The notes below the pieces were generated by a model. The model saw only the letters and a list, made by a program, of their open reading frames with translations. It was not told where the DNA came from and did not search any database. Below, piece after piece: positions 24,501 to 39,235 of a stretch of DNA of 64,000 nt. This DNA comes from Bolinopsis microptera (Eukaryota > Ctenophora > Tentaculata > Lobata > Bolinopsidae), in NCBI RefSeq assembly GCF_026151205.1, contig NC_087081.1:4645246-4709245 (forward strand). The letters run 5' to 3'. Positions within the stretch are counted from its first letter, which is position 1. Each line of letters begins with the position of its first letter. A program made the translations under genes and the position numbers.

Positions 24501-25670
24501 CTAGAACGCGCCAATTTTCTTGTGTTTGAAGTCATATCTCAAGTTTGGCACATAGAAATTCGCCCAAACTCGCTCAGATTATCCGTCTTATTGCCATGTA
24601 ACTATCTGGAAAGTTTAAAGAAATTCTATCATTCAGATCTCGAGATAATCGACTTTCGTCAAATATTGTTCCGAAACCGCCAATTTGAGATATTTTCTTG
24701 TGTTTGAAGTCATATCTCAAGTTTGGCACATAGAAATTCGCCCAAACTCGCTCAGATTATCCGTCTTATTGCCATGTAACTATCTGGAAAGTTTAAAGAA
24801 ATTCTATCATTCAGATCTCGAGATTTATGCCTGCGTTCCGCTAGAATGCTCAAATTTGAGATATTTTCTTGTGTTTGAAGTCATATCTCAAGTTTGGCAC
24901 ATAGAAATTCGCCCAAACTCGCTCAGATTATCCGTCTTATTGCCATGTAACTATCTGGAAAGTTTAAAGAAATTCTATCATTCAGATCTCGAGATAAATG
25001 CCTGCGTTCCGCTAGAATGCTCAAATTTGAGATATTTTCTTGTGTTTGAAGTCATATCTCAAGTTTGGCACATAGAAATTCGCCTAAACTCGCTCAGATT
25101 ATCCGTCTTATTGCCATGTAACTATCTGGAAAGTTTAAAGAAATTCTATCATTCAGATATCGAGATATATGCCTGCGTTCCGCTAGAACGCGCCAATTTA
25201 AGATATTTTCTTGTGTTTGAAGTCATATCTCAAGTTTGGCACATAGAAATTCGCCCAAACTCGCTCAGATTATCCGTCTTATTGCCATGTAACTATCTGG
25301 AAAGTTTAAAGAAATTCTATCATTCAGATCTCGAGATAATCGACTTTCGTCAAATATTGTTCCGAAACCGCCAATTTGAGATCTTTTCATGTGTTTGAAG
25401 TCATATCTCAAGTTTGGCACATAGAAATTCGCCCAAACTCGCTCAGATTATCCGTCTTATTGCCATGTAACTATCTGGAAAGTTTAAAGAAATTCTATCA
25501 TTCTTTGAGATATTTTCTTGTGTTTGAAGTCATATCTTTAGTTTGGCACATAGAAATTCGCCCAAACTTGCTCAGATTATCCGTCTTATAGCCATGTAAC
25601 TATCTGGAAAGTTTAAAGAAATTCTATCATTCAGATCTCGAGATAATCGACTTTCGTCAAATATTGTTCC
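21567..25670 (+). repeat. Satellite array, 24 monomers of ~171 bp
   Basis: The marker gccatgtaactatctgg occurs 24 times, from 21661 to 25591. Spacings are mostly exactly 171 bp, with 178-180-bp variants and a few of 129, 162, 166 or 186. Two monomer types alternate irregularly. One carries gcctgcgttccgctagaac before the conserved block. The other, longer by 7-9 bp, carries tcgactttcgtcagatattg. Runs of spacings repeat (for example 171,171,178 near 22871-23391 and 24942-25462), indicating higher-order units. A period of 171 is about one nucleosome and is also 57 codons, so one frame stays open across many monomers and mimics a protein of up to 237 residues. The last monomer is truncated (129 bp). 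Confidence 0.96.
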
Positions 25671-26289
25671 GCGGAACATACGGAACGGAAAGTCCAACTC
25701 TTATGATCCTGAAGGACACTCGACAAAACTAATCCAAATTGCAAACAATTAATCTTTTTAAGCAATTACTTTTAAAAATGTATCCCACATCATACTATAC
25801 GATATCATCCAAACTTTCCAGATAGTAAGGTAAGTAAGTATAAGACTGACCAAACTTTTTACAATTTCACCAATTCAATAAATTGTGCGTAACGAAACCA
25901 GGGAGATTTTCACATATCCTGTTTTATAATTTTATAAATATCGAAATAGTTAAAAAGCTTGATGATAATTCTCAGGTACTCAGGTAAGTCAGAGGTGATC
26001 GGATTGGTGAAGCATCCAGTTGAAACACAAGACAACTGATAAACTTACGCTTTTCAAAACGCGTGTTTCAATAGTTTTGTTGGGTTTTTTAGATTCTTGA
26101 TTCGCTAAGATGTTGATATTCTTGAGGAGCATGAAAATCATATTTCTTATAGAATTTTGTTTTGATTTTGCTTAGAAAGTTTTAGTATAATTGATCTTAC
26201 TTCCAGATCCAGAAATTGGTTCGGCGTATACTAATAGTTATTAGTTATTTTGGTTTTATATTAGCATGTTTACTATCTTAGCATTCCCC
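25671..26289. other. Right flank of satellite domain
   Basis: The sequence 25690-25740 (cttatgatcctgaaggacac...) is a direct, imperfect match to 18567-18623. At about 25810-25850, aaactttccagatagtaagg resembles the reverse-oriented monomer start at 18707. No gene is seen. Confidence 0.5.
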
Positions 26290-26692
26290 TCCCCTCCGTT
26301 CCTCCTTTCCTCCTCCCCTCCTCCCCTCCTCCCCTCCTCCCCTCCTCCCCTCCTCCCCTCCTCCCCTCCTCCCCTCCTCCCCTCCTCCCCTCCTCCCCTC
26401 CTCCCCTCCTCCCCTCCTCCCCTCCTCCCCTCCTCCCCTCCTCCCCTCCTCCCCTCCTCCCTCCTCCCCTCCTCCCCTCCTCCCCTCCTCCCCTCCTCCC
26501 CTCCTCCCCCCTCCTCCCCTCCTCCCCTCCTCCCCTCCTCCCTCCTCCCCTCCTCCCCTCCTCCCCTCCTCCCCTCCTCCCCTCCTCCCCTCCTCCCCTC
26601 CTCCCCTCCTCCCCTCCTCCCCTCCTCCCCTCCTCCCCTCCTCCCCTCCTCCCCTCCTCCCCTCCTCCCCTCCTCCCCTCCTCCCCTCCTCC
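26290..26692 (+). repeat. (CTCCTCCC)n array, copy 1
   Basis: About 400 bp of the 8-bp unit ctcccctc, with occasional one- or two-base deletions. The plus strand is wholly pyrimidine. Confidence 0.95.
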
Positions 26693-26841
26693 AGATAGCA
26701 GCTGTTTGATACTACAGTGCTATCTGATAATACACACTTTCAGCTCATATCATTTGTCTTATTGGGTATGATCAGGTAGTAGGTAGGCCCCTGTGGCCTG
26801 TAACACCCGGCACACAGAGAGAGAGAGAGAGAGAGAGACAC
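26693..26841. repeat. Duplicated spacer with short (GA)n
   Basis: Unique sequence beginning around cagctgtttgatactacagt ends in ggcacacagagagag. It recurs nearly unchanged at 27489-27620, about 801 bp downstream. Confidence 0.9.
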
Positions 26842-27488
26842 TCCTCCCCTCCTCCCCTCCTCCCCTCCTCCACTCCTCCCCTCCTCCCCTCCTCCCCTCC
26901 TCCCCTCCTCCCCTCCTCCCCTCCTCCCTCCTCCCCTCCTCCCCTCCTCCCCTCCTCCCCTCCTCCCCTCCTCCCCTCCTCCCCTCCTCCCCTCCTCCCC
27001 TCCTCCCCTCCTCCCCTCCTCCCCTCCTCCCCTCCTCCCCTCCTCCCCTCCTCCCCTCCTCCCCTCCTCCCCTCCTCCCCTCCTCCCCTCCTCCCCTCCT
27101 CCCCTCCTCCCCTCCTCCCTCCTCCCCTCCTCCCCTCCTCCCCTCCTCCCCTCCTCCCCTCCTCCCCTCCTCCCCTCCTCCCCTCCTCCCCTCCTCCCCT
27201 CCTCCCTCCTCCCCTCCTCCCCTCCTCCCCTCCTCCCCTCCTCCCCTCCTCCCCTCCTCCCCTCCTCCCCTCCTCCCCTCCTCCCCTCCTCCCCTCCTCC
27301 CCTCCTCCCCTCCTCCCCTCCTCCCCTCCTCCCCTCCTCCCCTCCTCCCCTCCTCCCCTCCTCCCCTCCTCCCCTCCTCCCCTCCTCCCCTCCTCCCCTC
27401 CTCCCCTCCTCCCCTCCTCCCCTCCTCCCCTCCTCCCCTCCTCCCCTCCTCCCCTCCTCCCCTCCTCCCCTCCTCCCCTCCTCCCCTC
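26842..27488 (+). repeat. (CTCCTCCC)n array, copy 2
   Basis: About 650 bp of the same 8-bp pyrimidine unit as 26290-26692, longer and more homogeneous. Its frames translate to Leu/Pro/Ser or Gly/Glu/Arg repeats on opposite strands and are not genes. Confidence 0.95.
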
Positions 27489-27609
27489 CAACTCTCTATC
27501 AGCTGTTTGATACTACAGTGCAATCTGATAATACACACTTTCAGCTCATATCATTTGTCTTATTGGGTATGATCAGGTAGTAGGTAGGCCCCAGTAACAC
27601 CCGGCACAC
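27489..27609. repeat. Second copy of the duplicated spacer
   Basis: It matches 26693-26815 with only a few differences (gtgcaatctg for gtgctatctg, and loss of tgtggcctg). It marks a tandem duplication of the whole array-spacer-(GA)n block. Confidence 0.9.
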
Positions 27610-31758
<4,149 letters not shown>

Positions 31759-32237
31759 TTACTGGCATTATTACTGGCATTATTACTGGCATTATTACTG
31801 GCATTATTACTGGCATTATTACTGGCATTATTACTGGCATTATTACTGGCATTATTACTGGCATTATTACTGGCATTATTACTGGCATTATTACTGGCAT
31901 TATTACTGGCATTATTACTGGCATTATTACTGGTATTATTACTGGCATTATTACTGGCATTATTACTGGCATTATTACTGGCATTATTACTGGCATTATT
32001 ACTGGCATTATTACTGGCATTATTACTGGCATTATTACTGGCATTATTACTGGCATTATTACTGGCATTATTACTGGCATTATTACTGGCATTATTACTG
32101 GCATTATTACTGGCATTATTACTGGCATTATTACTGGCATTATTACTGGCATTATTACTGGCATTATTACTGGCATTATTACTGGCATTATTACTGGCAT
32201 TATTACTGGCATTATTACTGGCATTATTACTGGCATT
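31759..32237. repeat. 12-bp minisatellite (ttactggcatta)40
   Basis: Forty tandem copies of ttactggcatta, with one substitution visible in the whole 479 bp (ggtatt near 31932). Such homogeneity implies very recent expansion or strong homogenisation. Open frames on both strands (LLALLLA, WHYY and VIMP repeats) arise only because 12 is a multiple of three. Confidence 0.97.
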
Positions 32238-33267
32238 CCGACTCCGGCAACAAACAACACACCACCTTAATACAGAGGGACACTACACGCTGTTAAAGTT
32301 TCATTAATTCAGAATTATCAAACACCTGTAAAATAAAACTCAGATTAATCAAGTAAAGGGTTAGAGCTGGCTATGTGATCATGTAATCACCTAGGAACAC
32401 CTACCGAAGTAAACCTATTCTGTATTCTGTGATGGTAACATTTTGTTGTTTTCTTTTATATTGATCCTGCAAGCATTATGAAAAAATCAATCATATGATT
32501 TAATGGGAACGTTCGTCTTATTATGTCAGAATATAAGGCCCCCTTTTGGACATATTGTGAACCTGATAATGCAACTCATAAACGGTATAGTACCCTTAAA
32601 GCAGTTTAGTTTATTCGAATCACAAGCCTTGCTCGCACTTTACTAATGAACTGCACTAATGATTTTGAAAGATATAAATTTTATCAAAAAAAAGAGATAT
32701 ATTTGGTAATGTAGAAGTAGGGTGATATTTGGAGGTATCCATGAGCATTCTGTAGGTGTGAACAAGCTAAATATAAAGACTGCAGAAGTGGCCCCAGAGG
32801 TGCAACATGATGGTAGCTTCAGTGAAGATGATATTTATACCTACAACGTAAGTGAGGATCTCAGTTGCCAACTATGAACTTTTAATATTATATAGATGTA
32901 AAGTAATGAAGAAGTAAATAGAATGACGTATGTTCGAAAGAAGCAATTTGCAGACGCTGATATAGAAATGGGTTAAAAATGACAACTCCGGATCGAGCTA
33001 GTTTTAATCGCATACCTGAATAAACTTTTTACTGTGAAAATGTTCGGTGGCAACTGGCAACAGAAATTTAAAATTTAATAAAATTCCCACCGGGCCTCCA
33101 ATATTCTGATCATCAAATGCATGCAGCACTTATTTCTGGTTAAGAGGGTGTCCGCTCCCATTTTCAGCAGAGCCAACCTCTTTAAGTCTCTTAAACTATT
33201 TAGCAAGAACCCATAACTCAAACCTTTCCCAACACCTTTAATAACTCCACCAAATCAATGTTTGCTC
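32238..33267. other. No gene seen
   Basis: AT-rich DNA. No open frame, repeat or motif cluster of note. Confidence 0.5.
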
Positions 33268-33492
33268 TCACGCCAGATTAAAATATCTGTCAAATCCTCC
33301 CTCCAGCACCAAACCAGCTATGTAACTAGAGAAACTGGCGAACCACTCTGAGTACCAGCGAACTGTTGTAATCCCACCCACCCTGACGGGCTCTGACAGC
33401 TCTACTCCCCGATCTCCCCACACTCCCCGAGAGCAACTTGGTAGTTCGTTAACGTAGTTATCATTTTGGTTTTGACGTCTTTTTGACGTCAT
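33268..33492 (-). CDS. Unrecognised 74-aa open frame, uncertain
   Basis: A minus-strand frame with a true ATG and mixed composition (begins MTSKRRQNQNDNYVNELPSC and ends with GGFDRYFNLA). It lies in a locally GC-richer stretch. The ATG is embedded in a CRE-like palindrome (ATGACGTCA), and a second GACGTC lies nine bases away. No domain, signal peptide or membrane segment is evident. It could be a small exon, a short gene or a chance frame. Confidence 0.2.
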   Translation of the reverse strand: MTSKRRQNQNDNYVNELPSCSRGVWGDRGVELSEPVRVGGITTVRWYSEWFASFSSYIAGLVLEGGFDRYFNLA

Positions 33493-33673
33493 TTTAAAGA
33501 GTTATTTGTCGTGGTTTGTTGTAATGGAGTGTCCGCCCCTCCACTATGCCCTTGTTTGGCAAGCCGCCAGGATCGTTACCGACGCCCTAGGTTGATATGG
33601 AATGATCCCAACTGCAGCAACTTAGTAACCAAGTAACTGTACACATGCCAGTCTAGTCAGACTACTTATAACC

Positions 33674-33874
<201 letters not shown>

Positions 33875-34048
33875 GGCAGTAGGACCAGCAGTAGTGAGCT
33901 GGTGAGCAGCTCGCAGGGTGGTTTAGTTATCAGCTTGTTAAATAGCTAGGTAGTACAGTTCGGTTTACTAATAAGGGAAAGATGGGGTGGGGTAACTTGA
34001 TAGGGTCGTTCAGATGGGAGGGATGTGGGATAAGACAGAGATTATGAT

Positions 34049-34580
34049 TTAAGGGGGCCGGGGGGGGTCTTCATCAAACTTCTCTCGAAATTGACTTTTT
34101 ATTTGTTTCTGATAGAGGGGGGTGATATCTATCAGCTACTTTTGGTCCCATGGAAAAATATTGTTCCTAGCCAAAATAATCGCCGGTCAAAGGTCAGCGC
34201 TGTGTAATTGTATTGCGCGAGCGATTTTCAATCGCGTGCCCCGAAAATCGAGTCTAAAAATCTATCTTCTCCTACATTTTTAGCTATCACCCTGAAACTT
34301 TCAGGATATGTTCTAGGGATCATTTAGAAGAGATCTGTTGAGCCGAATTTGAGATTGGACCTGGAAAAATCGTCAAAAAATGAGGTCCAATATTTTCAAA
34401 ATCGAATAAAAAAACAATTACACATAAGCGCTGACCTTTGACCAATGACCGGCGATTATTTTGGCTGGGAACAATATTTTTCCAAGGGACCAAAAGCAGC
34501 TGATAGATATCATTCCCCTCTATCAGAAACAACTAAAAAGTTAATTTCGAGATAATTTTGATGAAGACCAGCCCCCTTAA
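34049..34580. mobile_element. TTAA-flanked foldback MITE (piggyBac-like)
   Basis: Inverted repeats of about 165 bp (left from 34053, starting gggggccggggggggtcttc; right ending gaccagccccc at 34576) share long matching blocks such as gaaaaatattgttc, ccaaaataatcgccggtca and aaaggtcagcgct. They surround a core of roughly 180 bp. TTAA stands immediately outside both ends (34049-34052 and 34577-34580), the target duplication of piggyBac-type transposons. There is no open frame, so the element is non-autonomous. Confidence 0.75.
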
Positions 34581-34671
34581 ACAAGCTTCTCACGCTTTAT
34601 TAATAGAGGGATGTGGTCTAGAGATGGGGAGGGGAAGGGTTGAGAGGGGGGCCAATGGCATAAAATGGAGA

Positions 34672-34694
34672 CCCCCCCCCCCCCCCTTCCCCCC
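34672..34694 (+). repeat. Poly(C) tract
   Basis: Fifteen C, TT, then six C. Confidence 0.9.
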
Positions 34695-35672
34695 GCTGAG
34701 AGAAATTTCAAGATTATTTAAGACTATTTTTAAAACAATCTATCTAACATTGACAAATACTTTAACTTAACAAACCATTTACGGTAATTACTCATAAGGC
34801 ATAAATATAAATAAACTAAATCTAGCGTTGCCACTTCCCTAAACGTCAATTTTATTGACTTATAAAACCTCTATATTATAAACGTTATAGTGACGAAAAT
34901 AAATTGCTGAAACTGAGAAAAACAAAAGCTATAAGAATAAAAAACCCCGATAAAAACGCTAAAATCAAAGAAATTCAGAAACAGAGCGCAGCTACACATG
35001 CATACGAACACCGACAACTTTGAACAGTAAATCTAAACGTCGCATAACCATGGTGAACAATTTCACTTAGGATTAGACATAAGGCGATATAAACTGAATG
35101 TCGTCACAGTCATGTGTAGTCTGCGGACCGGTCCGCGGAGTAAGTCCGGCTTCCTGGATACTGCTTAGTTTTTATCACTGGTTAGGACATAATGACGACG
35201 ATGTCTGATCTTACAATTGCTAAATAATGTCTGCACACTTGAGTCTACTTCTACTAATGGAAACGGTTTGTTGGAAGTCATAAAATGTCCTGAAGTGTGT
35301 TTAAGTGGATGCGGCTTTAACTTACACAGAGAAAGCATATATCACGGTGTTTTGTTATAATTGGATAATAAAATAACACCATAATACGTCATAACATCAG
35401 AACATTTGTATTACAATGGTTGGAAAACTGTAGCGAACAAATGGATCGTTATCAATAAGCAATCCCACACAATTTGCATAATTATTGAACATATTCTCGC
35501 ACGTATTTACAATTATAGTGCTAATTAACGAACCACACACGTCAGCAGTTCCCGGAAATCCAGGAGATTCGTTCACTGAAATTACGCGAGTGCTTACTGA
35601 CGTATAATAATCGACATCATGACAAAAGACAGGGCAGTAATACGTGTACCCTGAAATTCGGTCTATTTTGTA
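34695..35672. other. No gene seen
   Basis: AT-rich, featureless apart from a GC patch with a short palindrome (ggaccggtccgcgg) near 35124. Confidence 0.5.
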
Positions 35673-36698
35673 ACCAAGATCGGAGCTATACTAGCCATTA
35701 AATACTTACCGTTACTTACCAAGATCAGAGCTATACTAACCATTATACTTACCGTTACTTACGAAGATCGGAGCTATACTAACCATTATACTTACCGTTA
35801 CTTACCAAGATCGGAGCTATACTAACCATTATACTTACCGTTACTTACGAAGATCGGAGCTATACTAACCATTATACTTACCGTTACTTACCAAGATCGG
35901 AGCTATACTAACCATTATACTTACCGTTACTTACCAAGATCGGAGCTATACTAACCATTATACTTACCGTTACTTACCAAGATCGGGGCTATACTAACTA
36001 TTATACTTACCGTTACTTACCAAGATCGGAGCTATACTAACCATTATACTTACCGTTACTTACTAAGATCGGAGCTGTTCCAACCATTATACTTACCGTT
36101 ACTTACCAAGATCGGAGCTATACTAACCATTATACTTACCGTTACTTACCAAGATCGGAGCTATACTAACCATTATACTTACCGTTACTTACCAAGATCG
36201 GAGCTATACTAACCATTATACTTACCGTTACTTACCAAGATCGAGCTATACTAACCATTATACTTACCGTTACTTACCAAGATCGGAGCTATACTAACCA
36301 TTATACTTACCGTTACTTTACCAAGATCGGAGCTATACTAACCATTATACTTACCGTTCTTACCAAGATCGGAACTATACTAACCATTATGCTTACCGTT
36401 ACTTACCAAGATCGGAGCTATACTAACCATTATACTTACCGTTACTTACCAAGATCGGAGCTATACTAACCATTATACTTACCGTTACTTACCAAGATCG
36501 GAGCTATACTAACCATTATACTTACCGTTACTTACCAAGATCGGAGCTATATTAACCATTATAGCTTACCGTTACTTACCAAGATCGGAGCTATACTAAC
36601 CATTATACTTACCGTTACTTACCAAGATCGGAGCTATACTAACCATTATACTTACCGTTACTTACCAAGATCGGAGCTATACCAACCCTTATACTGTT
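35673..36698. repeat. 43-bp minisatellite, ~24 copies
   Basis: The unit begins accaagatcggagctatact and is 43 bp long. The copies are very similar, with occasional cgaag, cagag or single-base indels. The first copies (from 35673) and the last (accaacccttatact) are the most diverged, as expected for array edges. Confidence 0.95.
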
Positions 36699-37016
36699 GA
36701 TTTGATAATATAACTTGACTGATATTTTATGATATATGTTTTATATTTCGGTTTGATTTTATAAGATGGTCATATCTTAATATTATTATAATCCCTAGGG
36801 AGGGATGGCTTACGACGTTTATGATATGTCACTGCTTCAAGAGTTTTCTCACGACTAAAGACTCTCTAAAGGAATAAGAACGACTTAGAAGGGACTTGAT
36901 ACAAATATGAGACAATTGTGATATAATGTGTATTATGAACAATTTGATAACCATTTCATTCAATAAGTGTATTTCAATTAGATCCAAGAATGAGACTCAA
37001 TTAAACTCTATATAAC
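36699..37016. other. Spacer between array and orphan repeat copy
   Basis: AT-rich non-coding sequence. Confidence 0.5.
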
Positions 37017-37068
37017 ATATACTTACCAAGATCAGAATAATACCAACCATTATACTAATCGTTTCTAA
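37017..37068. repeat. Orphan degenerate copy of the 43-bp unit
   Basis: The text acttaccaagatcagaataa followed by taccaaccattatactaatc is one diverged 43-bp unit, about 320 bp beyond the array end. Confidence 0.8.
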
Positions 37069-39200
37069 CAACTGGTAGATGTTGGTTGACGTCAGAGCCT
37101 TTAATTTCACCAAAAACGTTCGTTGAATTAAAATGCACACCACGAATGTTTTGGTCGACGATCTTAATTTTGGTGCTGTTATATTATTGAAACTAAATAG
37201 CAGATAGTATTAAAGTTGGTACTGGTGTATTATGGGTATTGGGTACTGATATGCAGCGCTCGGTGCAGCTGGCCGGCTGGCGGCTAGTAAGATATGGGTA
37301 TTATTATATGGTATTACATAGTTGTATATACTATATATAATACTATATTATAGTATATATAGTATACTTTATAGTTGTATTGTATTATGTTGGTGTAGTG
37401 TGTACATCTGAAAGATCCTAATCAGTCGTACTCCAAATGTGATTAATCCCTGTTTGCCGCGTGTTGAACAGCAGGGATCACGACCCACAAAGGGCTAAGC
37501 ACACAAGGGATACGGTGCTTGACTAAAATCCAAGGCTAGACTATAATGAATAGCCAGATGTATGTAATGGCTACATTTATAGCTATATGATATACAGACT
37601 GTGCGAGATACATCCTATCGGGGCTGTATCTTACCAGTTTTACAACAGTGACTACACTATAACTGCTTTAGCAGGTTATAGCTTTGTGTTTCAAATATTA
37701 AAGTGAAATGTCCGTTGTTCATGGATTAAGATGTAATGAAAAGGGATCGAACCATCTTATTGGCGGTATGCTTCTGGGTCAGCAGTTTGGTATACAACCA
37801 CGGATTCCATGTTTTGGAAGAACCAGAAGATCAAAATAATCAACGATTGGAAATCAATTTGTTATCGATCATTTTCCAATGTACCATCCATTTCATTTTA
37901 GGAAAGGTTATATCATATTTGAAGACTGAGTACCTACGTTTTCCTGTGGGTACCTAACATCAGACTGAAAGGACCGAGTATATGGATATTTTAACTTAAG
38001 TGCAACAAATAATTAAATAATTTGGCAATTGTTTATTTATAATAGTAAATAGTCACCCAACATTATTTATTGCTTGTTTAATTTGTTTTTGTGCTTAATC
38101 TATGATTACTTGTATCTGAGACTCTGTGATTAAATTTATTTTGTTGATTATGATTTTGTGATTGCATAATTTATTGTAAATATAGTATATTGGGGGGGGG
38201 GGGGGTGACATGTCCGCCTATGTCCGTCCTGTACTTTTTGGATTCTATGAGACAAGCGGACATGTTTTTGGGATATTAGCGGACATTGACGGACATTGGC
38301 GGACTCGGACGGACATTGGTGAACATTAGCAGACAAACATTGTGAAAATGCCCTGACGCGACTCAAATTATACTATATACTGCTAATATCAAATTTTAAA
38401 CATTCTCTTTTTTTGTGTACACAAATAATTTCTCAAGAATTTTGTCCTTTTTGGCCTTTGAGTGACTTTTATGTGGCTTTTGATTGCCAAATGCAACATT
38501 TACGGGCAATTTTATAAACGACACCACTTTAAAATCGGGTTATTAACCCCAAAGTCATGTTTTAAAATGCAAGTTAATGACGTAAATGTTGATGTTTACT
38601 AATCAAATTTTGAAATGAGGAAAATTTTAAAAGGCTAGCAAGAAATTAACAGTACACTAAGCTAGAACTAAGAACTCTCTCGAACCGCAATCCCATAAAA
38701 ACTATAACAATCGCCATAATATAACTATGATAAGAATTATAATTATAAACATGATCAGACGAATGATGTCATGTGAAGGACGACTCAACAGTTGATATGA
38801 TCACTAAACGAGTGGGTGAGATTTTAAAATGGTACAAATAGCGACAGCTATTATTAGATCCTATTGTGTGAAGAAATCAGGCTATTGTTAGTGTATTAAC
38901 ATATATATTCCTATTATATGTGCGGTGACGGAGAGGAAACACTTAAGCGTATCATTTTGACTCATATCACTCTTTACACCATCCTCCACCATGAACAGTC
39001 ACTCTGATTTCACCCGGCAACCTTCCCCAGGGTTGCCACACCCCAGAGGTGGGCAGAGCATCTCAATGCTATCCTCTCGTGGGCTTTCTTGGCCCAGCCT
39101 CTCTTTTAATTTTAAAAAATATATATTGACACGGCACGCAAACATATCTATTTCAGATTATACTCTTAACTCTGCAGAGCAGGATCTATCTCGAGACTGA

Positions 39201-39203
<3 letters not shown>
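37069..39203. other. No clear gene; AT palindrome and poly(G)
   Basis: At 37327-37366 the arms tatactatatata and tatatatagtata flank a 14-bp loop. A 73-codon frame with ATG at 37736 begins MKRDRTILLAVCFWVSSLVY, which resembles a signal peptide, but nothing downstream is recognisable. Poly(G) of 14 lies at 38192-38205. Short ggacattggc-type repeats lie at about 38275-38330. Confidence 0.45.

Positions 39204-39232
<29 letters not shown>
39204..39232 (+). repeat. Poly(C)29 tract
   Basis: Twenty-nine consecutive C, the longest homopolymer in the window. Confidence 0.95.

Positions 39233-39235
<3 letters not shown>

Noticed and set aside
21839..25398. Family of proteins encoded by satellite monomers
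   Set aside because: 171 bp is a multiple of three; variant monomer lengths break the frame and no selection signature can be claimed.
21567..25670. CENP-B box in the satellite
   Set aside because: The closest string (ctttcgtcagatattgtt) has TTCG and the spaced A but lacks the required CGGG half.
26759..27572. Gly/Glu/Arg or Pro/Ser/Leu proteins of ~259 residues on opposite strands
   Set aside because: Both are translations of one (CTCCTCCC)n array.
37736..37957. Secreted 73-residue peptide with signal-like start
   Set aside because: The hydrophobic start is suggestive but the remainder has no mature-peptide features or cysteine pattern; insufficient support.
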